DNA from: Harmothoe impar
Taxonomy: Eukaryota > Annelida > Polychaeta > Phyllodocida > Polynoidae
NCBI GenBank assembly: GCA_947462335.1
Contig: OX381710.1
Coordinates: forward strand, 34,037,204 to 34,101,203
Length of the DNA stretch: 64,000 nucleotides
Reading direction: 5' to 3'
Part shown: one piece after another, positions 12,356 to 22,007 of the stretch
How positions within the stretch are numbered: the first letter of the stretch is position 1
Layout: every line of letters begins with the position of its first letter
Notes under the pieces: model-generated
Told to the model about the DNA's origin: nothing
What the model saw: only the letters and a program-made list of their open reading frames with translations
The model's database searches: none
Position numbers and translations under genes: made by a program

Positions 12356-14675
12356 GTGAGTGTATCATAATGGTATAGGTTAGGGCATTGAGATCTGGTG
12401 CTGATGGACCTCTTGGAGGACCCCCCCCCCCCGCCCCATATGAGAGATGCCCCACTCTAGTGTAAATATAACCATTGACGTTAGTCTCATATGAGGAGGT
12501 TTCATTCTAGTTGCCTGGTTGTTCTATACATCAAAATCAAAACTAAAACTAAAATTATATACATGTATACTACATGGTCCACTCCATGCCAGTGTCCAAT
12601 TTTCACACACAACTGCTTCCTACTCTCTGGATCTCCTCTCCTTTCCCCTACTCCTTTTGGCTACAAGCTGTTCACCTTTGACAATATCCCATGTCTATCA
12701 TCTCATCTCTGTATTTGTACTTGTCTTTCTGTCTATTGGAAAACGTTTGTCATCATAGGAGGAGTCTCTATTGCGCAAACCATGTCAACATCGATATATA
12801 TATAGGGGTTGGTGGTATACGTGTTTGATTGTGATCGGGGCTATTATATATGCCACACTATTGGTGAGTGTTTTTCTCACCTTTTGTACGTCATATACAG
12901 TCATTGCTTTTGTTCTCTTGTCTATGGTATAATTATAGAAAGATTTCCAGACTTGAAAAGGAATATAATAATTAGTGACGTCACTTATGGAGGATCCTTT
13001 ATGTACAAACAAAATCCAATCTACCTAAATTTTCCCAAGAATATGTATATATGACCTAACTGGAAGAAAACATAAGCAAATACCGAGAAGCGAACCAATA
13101 TAGTATCATTATGCTCGTTCCGCCAAGAAAAAACGAGAAGAAAATTTAATGGTTGTTTTTCACTCTTCCAAATTCCCTAGATACTCAAAAGGGTCGGGGG
13201 GGGGGAGTCTGGGAAAGGTAAAGGGAGCGAATTAATGGACATGATTGTGAGAGGGCCAGGATAAAAATGAGGACAGGGGATAGCAAGATAAATGTGGTTT
13301 GCGGAGAAACGACAGCATGTGAAGATATGAACCTCAGGTAAAATGCATAAAAAATGCGCCTGATCACGCTCCCTAGATTCCCTAGCTCTCAAGCGTAATA
13401 AATGCACCAACTAGTTATTCACACAAGGAGCTGAATGACAATGAAAGCGGAACCTAGAGCTTATAGGACAGGGGGGAGTATACAGTGCAAGAACCGTGAG
13501 AAACAGCGTACTGAACAAGAAGGGCGTTACCCACAGTAAAGGCTAATTTTAAAAGATCGGCTTACATGTTCTGAAAAGATAGTTTCAAGAGGTCGGTTTT
13601 TTAAGTACAATGTACTTTTTTAAACTTAGAATGTACGGGCCACATTTTTCGGGTTAATATGTGCAAAGATTTCTATAGTTAACTCCCTTTCTCCAACATT
13701 GGATAAAAGAATGTATGGGTTGTGTGTGCGACATTTACAGGCCCCACCATAGTGGTAGCTTGTATACATATCTCTGGATACATCCACAACGGAGAAAAGT
13801 CCTGGGAATAACCAAAAAGGAAGGGGACCAAAATGGCCAGATATCTATATTAGTATAGGTATAGTCTATATGCGTGTCTAAACGATATTAGTGTTAGGTA
13901 AATGTAGAGGGTATACACGTGGCTACTAGTATTCTAAAATGCCAGGAGGATGGTGCCATTTAGTGTTGGCTGCAATGGGACTGCATCGAGTCTCTAGATA
14001 AAGACATCAGAGGGATGTAACAGTGTGCCGACGGCAGTGGAATACCCGCTTAGGTTTTTAGGTTTTTCAAATAGGGATATTTTCGTATGTACTAACTGAT
14101 GGTACAAAACATGCATGTGTCCATTGTTTTTCAGCGGTGTCAACAGGGTCTTACAATCGTATACATGTGTATACTCTACTCTCTGGCCCTTATGTTTTCG
14201 CCTCCCTCTTGCCGTTCTCAGCCGTATCCATATTAAAGTTATTTAATAAGTCAGCCTAATCCCGTCAGCTATATTTTGGCTACCTACTCTATCCCGTAGA
14301 GGCATCTACCATTAACCAGTCGGTGACCCTATAGCGGATTAGTATAACTATATTCAATATTATGTGGCCATTGGTGGAGGTTTGGTTTGTGACTGGGGGA
14401 TATATCTCTACAGGATATTGCCATTAAACGCGACCAAAAAAACTAGTGAATTCTCACCGATTCTGATGAGACCCATAATATTCTAAAAATCACTGTGTAA
14501 TTGATACACTTTTGCATATATATAAACTGTTATGTATACACTGACTCTTTAACATGGGTATTTGTTATCTGTTCTTTCTTTGGGTGTAGGGGGTGGGGAG
14601 GGGCGCTTTGATGTATATTGGGTGGCATGGCTACATAGTTATCTACATTTATGTATCATTATTATAATCTTAATT

Positions 14676-14697
14676 ATAATTATTATTATTATTATTA

Positions 14698-14741
<44 letters not shown>

Positions 14742-14748
14742 ATTATTA

Positions 14749-14782
<34 letters not shown>
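14676..14782. repeat. (ATT)n microsatellite
   Basis: About 107 bp of nearly pure ATT/TTA triplets with a few ATC interruptions. The poly-isoleucine and poly-asparagine open frames it generates on the two strands are artefacts. Confidence 0.95.
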
Positions 14783-14783
<1 letters not shown>

Positions 14784-15249
14784 GATTCCCACGTAATACA
14801 TGTACACTTGACTCACATAATGACATACCATGAGCAATACACTGCTGACAATTAATAGTATGTTTATACGCTTATATTCCCACATCTATATAATTCCCTT
14901 TAATATCTATATCACTATTCAAATGTTATAAGATACATTATACCCTAGTGGCAATTCTTTTAAGCATGATGTTGGGGTTTGACGCGAGTGAGGTGACAAA
15001 TGTTTATTCTTGCCCACAAAAGGGTCTAGCACATTCTGCTCCACGCAAAGCAGGATTAAAATAGCATGCTGCAAACCCCAAAGATTGAGCGTGTGAGTGG
15101 CCTCACAGATGACTCAGGGTAAGCTAGAGCTGGAGCTTATCATGTACTTAGATATAGTACTCCCTTACAACCATTCATTGGTCAATTCTGGCATCAGAAA
15201 TGAACTCCTTGTTAAAAAGTACCCTCAAGTCATGTGTCATACATGTATG

Positions 15250-15957
15250 TGTCATACAAGGAATCCCCTTAGTTGGGAGATCCCTTTAATATGATATGAG
15301 GTAAGTTGACTAAGTCTTGAGGTCTTGTAGTATAGTTGGTATTTATTACAAGTTGACAGCAACAGTACAGTAGTACAATGTAGGTTCCACTCAGTTACAC
15401 CTATCCACACAATAATATAGGTCTTGGTAAATATACCTAATAACCCTGAGGTTAGTACTGGACTAGAGCCAAGGGGGTCCTACACCATGTCTGATAGTTG
15501 GGCCTAGTAGGGCATAGCCTATAGCCTTGTTCTCAGTCAGTGGAGAGGTCCTTGCTCTGTGGTGTCCAAGTGTAGAGTGAGGATGGAGATGCCCAGTGCT
15601 GGGACCTGACCCTATTTAAGGGGGCCAGGCTACCAGCATGGCATCTTGAGTGTTAGTGTCAGTTGACAGTGGTTGGAGGGCTGTAACAGTCAGAGAGACA
15701 GTCACACAATACCCCTCCATAGTTTGTCTACCCCTGTTAGTGTACATCAAAGGGGTGACCCTTATGCTGGTCTGTGGGAAACAATGTGCGGGATGAGCGT
15801 CGCCTGGCGGCGGCGGGAGTGCCGACTGGAGCGCCGCCTATGCGGGCCGGCGCGCGCCTGCGTGTGCCGGCGGCGGGAGTAGCGTCTCCCGCCGTCGGCT
15901 TGAACACGCGGGCGCCCGCAGCGCCGGGCTCGCCGGGCTCGCCGGTCATACCTGACA
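15250..15957 (-). repeat. 3' LTR of the retroelement
   Basis: In element orientation it begins TGTCAGGTATGACC and ends CTTGTATGACA. An AATAAA lies 92 bases before its end (15342-15347). The first 170 bases (about 15785-15957) are extremely GC- and CpG-rich. It matches the copy at 28890-29597 throughout. Confidence 0.95.
15342..15347 (-). promoter_or_regulatory. LTR polyadenylation signal AATAAA
   Basis: AATAAA on the minus strand near the end of the LTR, with the matching copy at 28982-28987. The position agrees with minus-strand transcription ending at the R/U5 border of the 3' LTR. Confidence 0.6.
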
Positions 15958-15961
15958 GGTG

Positions 15962-15971
15962 CCTCCCCCTC
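15962..15971 (-). promoter_or_regulatory. polypurine tract
   Basis: GAGGGGGAGG on the minus strand, four bases before the 3' LTR begins. This is the expected place and composition for the plus-strand primer of reverse transcription. Confidence 0.75.
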
Positions 15972-17527
15972 GGGAAAAAGGACAACTCTCCGTCAGTTGT
16001 CATTCCATCTAAAAATTTGGGGTGAATTTTGGAATTTTGTCCACAATTTTTGGTGGCAAATAGAATTTACCTTCTGTTTTTTTTTTGTTTTTTTTTTTTT
16101 TTGTTTTTTTTGTAGTGAAGTACACTTTTTTTGTAATATAGATGATGTGAGAGTATGTAAATACCAAAGGTCTGGGGAGAATTTTGGTTTTGTGCTTGGC
16201 TAGTCATCTACATTATATACAGTGTAACTTAACTATAAGGTATGTAAACCTTCTTTGTACCAATTTGGTACTTTCTTAATCACATATTATACAGTGTAGT
16301 AATACATTGTGTCTTTATCTGACACTTTTCAAATCATTGTTTGAATTATATACACAGCATGGTACATCTTTGTCTTAATTCTAAAACATGATGAAAAATG
16401 TGTTATCAAGTAATAGGCTGTCTTTGGTGAAATAGGTGCTTTGTGGAACTGAGTGGATTTTGATATATCAATGTTCACATGTGAATACAAATATACAGAG
16501 TATAATGCAAATTATGCAAAATCTTATGATAATCTTTTACAAACTTTTTTGTTTGATACCAAAAAAACCAAGGCCACTTTTATATAAAAGTAGGCCAACC
16601 GGCTTGAAGTTTGTTTTCTTATTTCTAGATAGCGCTTATTTTTGGATTTGCGTGATATAGCCATCAGTAATGTACATTTTATGCATAGTTATGTGCTTGT
16701 CCGGTGGCGGATAAGTGTTCATAATTGTGTCATCTGACATTTTGCATTACTTAAGTTTGTAAGTTTGTATGTACAAATACAGTCCTTTTTATGCAGATAT
16801 TTTGTCCTTATCCGGTGGAGGGTAAGTGTTCATAATGTCATAAAAATGACTTGGTATCTTGTTTCTGCAATGATAGTTGAATCTTACAAGATTCTTGGTG
16901 TTGGCAATTTGCAACTTGTGGATCTACACTTTGATCAGAAATGTCTTTGCAGTGGGCCGCTGCTGTGAGATTTAAGTCTTTTGTGTAGTATCCTAGGGTT
17001 AGTCAGCGGACTATCTCCCTTTTTGCTTCATGTTTTTCTGTAAATAGTCTTACATAATACAAAGGTATACAGTGTAAAATACAGTGCAAATACAGTGTTA
17101 TATACAAACATGTTTGATTAGCAATTTAGATTGTAATAATACAATTTTATACATATATATGCATGTTTGAGCAAGTTTGACATGGTTAAGAGTACGCAAT
17201 TGTTTTTGTAAAACTTCAATTTTTCAAAAATTGGCTGTTTCATTTTGGGATACCTTAAAATTGATTTCCTGATACTACTGACACACACTGAGACCTTGCT
17301 TTGACCTTGGGATTGTGAGAGTTTGAAAATTTTGCACCTTGAGCAGATTTTTGAGTGGCACCTTGAGGCTATTGTGTCATGCGGCGCAAGATGCGTCGTG
17401 TGCCGCGGTGACACCGGTGGTTGACACCTTTTGGTGAGCAGATCATGTGCCTTCTCATGGACTTGTCACCTGAAGTGAGGGGATCACTTCAGAGGGTGAA
17501 CAGTGTCATTTGGGGGTGGGGAGGGGT
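15972..17527. other. long 3' untranslated region of the element
   Basis: No open frame of coding quality on either strand. There is a T-rich stretch (about 16070-16120) and repeated TACAGTGTAA-like words near 16215, 16285 and 17065-17100. An imperfect direct repeat of about 58 bp (16681-16738 and 16791-16850) shares TCCGGTGG..GG.TAAGTGTTCATAAT. The right end grades into the promoter of the antisense gene. Confidence 0.6.
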
Positions 17528-17534
17528 TATAAAG
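17528..17534 (+). promoter_or_regulatory. TATA box of the antisense gene
   Basis: TATAAAG on the plus strand, 58 bases before the ATG at 17592. This would place transcription start near 17560. The promoter would be independent of the LTR and point toward env. Confidence 0.5.
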
Positions 17535-17591
17535 GCTGTGTAGACCACAGTAGGATCACTTATTCCTTGAGTACCCTTGAGATAACACAGT

Positions 17592-18201
17592 ATGGCGCAT
17601 ATGGCAATTTTGGAGGACGAGTTGGAGGCTGTACCTGAGGTACTTGCATATCTCCCTGAGGCCTGGCTGCAGGGTGACATGCAGGCCTTAGACCTGTGGT
17701 TAGGTGATCAAAACACCTTGGAGGGGCTGACTCCTGGTACTCCTTTTAGGAGTATTTTGAGTCGGTATGACTCAGTAAGGACGCGGTGGTTGCATAAAGT
17801 CCGGCACGACATTGCCAGTTTTGGTGATGTTTTTGGTGTGCCGTCATCACGGCTGGTACTTCCTTGGTGCTGGCGGGATTTCCATGCGCAGGGCGGCATC
17901 TCTGGAGCTGTTGGCTCAGGCCCTACGTGATCTGGATGGATATGACCCGCGACTGCTTTTCACCAGAAATGATGGGGTCATCTGGGACTTCCTATTGGCT
18001 GTCGGCCTATGTGCTTACACGGTGACAGGTGATGCTGCAGACAGCGCTGAGCATGCTTTGTCTACCTTGGAGGCACGTTTTGTCCAGTGGAGGGAGGAGA
18101 ACGAGTGGCTCTTCAGTGAAGATACGTGGATTGGATCTCCTGCCGCTGCCGAGTTGGCCGAGTCCTGGGAGGCCTTGGGATGGGGGGACTATAACAACTA
18201 G
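17592..18201 (+). CDS. antisense accessory gene inside the retroelement, in two frames
   Basis: A coding-like region on the strand opposite gag-pol-env, between env and the 3' LTR. Frame 1 runs 17592-17930 from an ATG and frame 2 is open to 18201; they overlap at 17812-17930. Read as one gene with one +1 change in the overlap, it gives about 202 residues. The protein is acidic and Leu/Ala/Glu/Trp-rich, suggests helices, and shows no signal peptide, membrane segment or motif I know. A TATA box lies 58 bases upstream. The frame change could be a disabling single-base error, a programmed +1 shift, or a small intron such as GTAAGG at 17775 to CAG at 17919 (145 bp, which would restore frame). It may be an acquired host gene or a regulator like those antisense genes known in some retroviruses; that is inference only. 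It ends about 100 bases from the env stop, so the two converge. Confidence 0.55.
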
Positions 18202-18297
18202 TGGGTGGCATCTGTAAATGTCAATATAAACGGTCCTTTTCAGGGCCAACCAACTTTTCACAAAAGTTTTGGTCAATCTCACTCCTGTATAATTGTG

Positions 18298-20916
18298 TTA
18301 TTCTTCCCCATGTACTTTCTCACTAGTTACAGCTGTAGGTGGTTGGGTGAGTATGGTGAGTACATTTTTGAATGTATTGGTGCTCTCTCTTTGGTCGTCA
18401 ATTATGATGTTTTCCAGCTTTGACTCATGGGTATCCATGGTAACGGGCTGGGGTGAGATGTCATTTTGTAGTAACATGGCAAAATCTAGATTGGGTTCCC
18501 TGAGCGCTGGTATTATGCTGAACCTGGCACGCCATGGTAGATTGATAGTTTCTGGCAGTAAATATGCGGTCTCTCCTTTCTTAGTAGTAATTACTACTGG
18601 TCCATTCCATTCAAATACTAGTCTTGGGAGAGGGTACATTTTGATAATCATATCTCTGTATGTTGGGGCTGAAGCTTTTATAATTGTATCAAACTCATGT
18701 GGCACTGGACGCAAGGGGAAGGAGAAGTTGGTGTCTCCTTTGTAGACTTTTAGTACTACTGTGGGATTTGTCCTCTTGGTGACTTTTCCCTTTCCACAGT
18801 GCTTGGTTGCCATACTCTTTAAATATTTGGTCAGCCTGTAGGCTGAGTAAATAGTGAGTGTGAATAGTATGGCTATGATAAGAGTATGGGTCTCCTGGAT
18901 AGTTAGAATAGGGGTGGGGCCCTGTTCTATTGGTGCCGTGGTGGTGTCCTTCTTGTATAGGGTTTCGAAGGCTTTTTCCATAGGCTTCTCTGTGACAAAT
19001 CTATATGCTTTTGCAGTTGGCATATAAGCTAGTAGTGTGGATCCTCTGTGCATTTTGAATAGGGTGTAGGTGGCCAAAATTGTAGCTATAACCGAAAGTA
19101 TCATTGGTATGATAGATGCTGCTGGATGCCGTGCAAATTTGTATAGATAGGACTCTATTAGTCTATTTTCCAGTGGCTTGGCCAGGCTGGAGGCATCATC
19201 TAGCAGGGTTTTTGCGAATGGGTTTAGGTCTAGTAATGTTGATTCATCAATATTACTTGATTTTCTTAACATATCCAGTGTCCTGGATAGGTTGACCTTT
19301 GGAAAAGGTGGCAGATTTGCCTTGGAGTCTGGTCCAATTTCTTTGATTTCATTTAGAGCCGCGAGAAAAGGTAGGTTTATAGTCTCCAAAGCATAGTGAA
19401 ATGAAATTGTAGTGTTGCATGGCAACCTAGAATTTGGTAGTGAATAGTGATCTATGTTCACTGTACATAGGCATGGTACACCTATGATTGAGTGTGATGG
19501 TGCTTTGTGAGTAGTAGCTGGTTTCCCATGACACGTAACTGTGTAGGTGGGAGAATTTGTGGTCACTAGATATTCATCTTGTGAAATGGCTACCGCGTGT
19601 GAGATAGGTCTCTTCAAGGGTGAGATAGTAAATTGGCACATTTCCTTGACTTGCTGAGCTTGGTTCAAATAAATTGCTACTGTGCATGTAGGTACATGTC
19701 TATGGATTCTCGGGCTAGTTTTGGTACAAATTTTGATCTTAGTTCCTGGACAGGTTAGCATATCTGCATTTGTTAGTTCAATAAATAGTGAACCATCTTC
19801 AGAGATAGCCAAAAATTTGACATCAGTAATTAATTGGGTTACTCCCTTTGTAGGTGTCTCCTTGGTGTTGATTGGTACTGGTGTAGTTACCAGTTGAAAT
19901 ACTCTGAAGGTGGAGACGGTGGATGCTACAATGATATCCAGGTGGATGTATATGTGCCGTTCCGAATAGGTGTAGGATATCATTCTTTGGGAATAATAGT
20001 AGTCAAGGTCAGTTATGGCGACCTTTGATCCTGGTGAGTGTATTCTGAGTGTCATGTCCAGATCATTCAGATGCTCCGTTAGTTCAGCTGGTGGTACTAT
20101 GTCAGCAGTCATAATGCCTGCTGATAGCATCCTGAGTGCTGATGTGGTGCGCTGCAATGCTTGCAGATAGTTCATTCTTGCTACAATAATGGTGAGTGCA
20201 TCAGTTAAAATTTGGATCTTCCTTCTTTGTGTGTGCTCGTGATTTGCATAAGTGTTCAGAGATGTGGTCATATTTTGAGCCCATAAATTCATATTTTGGC
20301 CTAGAGTGTTCATGGTTTGGTCTAGCATACTTTTATCCTTAACATACGCCTTGACAAATTTGTCTTGGCGTTGGGTGACCTTATCAATTAATATAGCTGC
20401 TTCTTTGTCTTGCTTGGAAAAAGCTTCTAGAATGCCGTCTATGTTCTTTATCTGGTCCATGACCTCTTTGACGTCATCTAGTGTGGCAAGACCTATTGCT
20501 CCTCTGAAGAGTGGGGCTAGGAACCCAAGTGGTGCTCTTCTGTACCTTCCTTGACTGTTAATTGGATTTGATAGGAACAAATGGATGGATGCTAAGGTAG
20601 AGTTAATTTCCTTGTCTGTTATGTCTATTAACAGATCTAGTTCCCTTGCCTGCTGTAATATCTGACTGGTAGAACTGTCGTCATGCAAGGTAGGAAATGT
20701 TAGTGCCATAACCTGGTCCAGTATTTTGGTTTCGGTCTCTGGTGGAGCAGGTATATGGTATGGTATTGCCAATATCATGGTTGTGGTATCGTGCCCATTG
20801 ACCAATGGTTCAGGTAATGGCTCATATATGGCTCCAACGTTCTGTCTAACGGTGGGCACATATGTGATGGCTTGAGAAGTGGCCATCATCACTAGTAGTA
20901 GGATTGGCTTTAGCAT
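18298..20916 (-). CDS. envelope, F-type class I fusion glycoprotein, 872 aa
   Basis: Starts at an ATG two bases after a splice acceptor. A hydrophobic signal peptide covers about residues 1-16. RYRR at 124-127 is a furin-type cleavage site, followed directly by a Gly/Ala/Leu/Phe-rich segment (128-146) typical of a fusion peptide. A long heptad-rich helix spans about 147-300. A Cys-rich part precedes the main membrane anchor (about 599-620). A second hydrophobic segment lies at about 676-696, and about 175 residues follow it. The layout resembles the F protein family shared by baculoviruses and insect errantiviruses: cleaved, with the fusion peptide at the start of F1 and a helix after it. Family assignment rests on this layout, not on a search. 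The double membrane segment and long C-terminal part are unusual; the latter could be cytoplasmic or luminal depending on topology. There are several N-glycosylation sequons and no internal stops. Confidence 0.8.
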   Translation of the reverse strand: MLKPILLLVMMATSQAITYVPTVRQNVGAIYEPLPEPLVNGHDTTTMILAIPYHIPAPPETETKILDQVMALTFPTLHDDSSTSQILQQARELDLLIDITDKEINSTLASIHLFLSNPINSQGRYRRAPLGFLAPLFRGAIGLATLDDVKEVMDQIKNIDGILEAFSKQDKEAAILIDKVTQRQDKFVKAYVKDKSMLDQTMNTLGQNMNLWAQNMTTSLNTYANHEHTQRRKIQILTDALTIIVARMNYLQALQRTTSALRMLSAGIMTADIVPPAELTEHLNDLDMTLRIHSPGSKVAITDLDYYYSQRMISYTYSERHIYIHLDIIVASTVSTFRVFQLVTTPVPINTKETPTKGVTQLITDVKFLAISEDGSLFIELTNADMLTCPGTKIKICTKTSPRIHRHVPTCTVAIYLNQAQQVKEMCQFTISPLKRPISHAVAISQDEYLVTTNSPTYTVTCHGKPATTHKAPSHSIIGVPCLCTVNIDHYSLPNSRLPCNTTISFHYALETINLPFLAALNEIKEIGPDSKANLPPFPKVNLSRTLDMLRKSSNIDESTLLDLNPFAKTLLDDASSLAKPLENRLIESYLYKFARHPAASIIPMILSVIATILATYTLFKMHRGSTLLAYMPTAKAYRFVTEKPMEKAFETLYKKDTTTAPIEQGPTPILTIQETHTLIIAILFTLTIYSAYRLTKYLKSMATKHCGKGKVTKRTNPTVVLKVYKGDTNFSFPLRPVPHEFDTIIKASAPTYRDMIIKMYPLPRLVFEWNGPVVITTKKGETAYLLPETINLPWRARFSIIPALREPNLDFAMLLQNDISPQPVTMDTHESKLENIIIDDQRESTNTFKNVLTILTQPPTAVTSEKVHGEE

Positions 20917-20918
20917 GC

Positions 20919-20931
20919 CTGAAATATAAAA
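20919..20931 (-). promoter_or_regulatory. env 3' splice acceptor
   Basis: TTTATATTTCAG|GC then ATG on the minus strand. A pyrimidine-rich AG lies two bases before the env start, which implies env is made from a spliced subgenomic RNA as in gypsy. Confidence 0.65.
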
Positions 20932-22007
20932 TATATTCTATGTCTTAGTAAGACTTCTACTAGTGTTTTTGCAATATACTTAGGTTTAAATTGGTTTGCT
21001 GATTTTGTGAGCTATCCTTTTTGCTTATGTGAAGTATCCACTTGGCGCTGCCTCTGTGTACATAGTTTTGAGAGCAGAAATCCTGGTTGGTCCCAATAGT
21101 AATATAATAATCAATGTAGTGTTTGAACTGTACCTTTTTCCATGATCAAGCTAGTGTTGGCTTAATGTCCAATCTGTGCTAGAGTCCTTTCCCAAGATTG
21201 TAGTAACTGGGTATGATATTGTAGAGTGGGTGTGGTCTGCTTTCTGACAGAGTCCCTCCTGCTATAGGAGAACTGGTATGGCTAGGACCAGCTGGTGTGT
21301 ACCTGACTGCTGCAGGAGTAGAACTGGTGAGTTGGCTATGGAGTCAGGGCCTCTTATGTAGCCCACCCTACCCTCATCCATTGAGGGCCTGGCTTTGTTT
21401 CCCTGGTGGCTGTTAACTGCCATCAGTGTTAGCTTGTCTGACTGGGGTAATTATGTCTGGGGTAATTAGTGTGGACTACCTGCATCTGTGGGGGTTTGAA
21501 TGCCCTGGCAGGTGTGTGGGTCCTTTGAAGGGTAAGGGTGTGTCTAGACAGTAGTCTCTTGGCATAGCACGCTCTGTTTCATGTACTTTACAGGATTTAG
21601 GTTCAAACATTTCCATTGTTGCATTCTTTCAAGGATGCTAGCCTTTGATGCAAAAGTATGATAATTGTGGTTTCTTCAAGCTTGGGTTGCTAATCCCTTT
21701 AGGTAGTCTCTTTGGCTTTTTGTGTGTAGCCTTTTGGGTTTCAGACTTCAACCCTGTAGTAATCTGTCCTTTGATTCTACTTTGTGTGCACATTGTTTTG
21801 TAACCTATATAGTGTATATTGTCTTTTCTGTCCTTTGTGTGGGTTCATATCCTATGCTGATATGAAAATTCCTACTTATCATTCTTGATTTGGACAGTTG
21901 TTGGAAATTTAATTTCCTTCATATAGAGTGTATATACTTATTTGACTATTATTCATAGTCTGTGGGTATAGATATTCCATATGATCATGTCAATATATAA
22001 AAGTAAT
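20932..22007. other. pol-env spacer
   Basis: About 1.08 kb between the pol stop and the env acceptor with no open frame of coding quality. In element sense it is C/A-rich. It probably holds the branch point for env splicing. Confidence 0.6.

Noticed and set aside
14562..14885. Poly-isoleucine and poly-asparagine open frames on the two strands
   Set aside because: They are translations of the (ATT)n microsatellite.
15673..16025. Arg/Ala/Gly-rich open frames in the LTR, repeated at 29313-29680
   Set aside because: They fall in the CpG-dense U3 block, where stops are rare; both LTRs naturally show the same frames.
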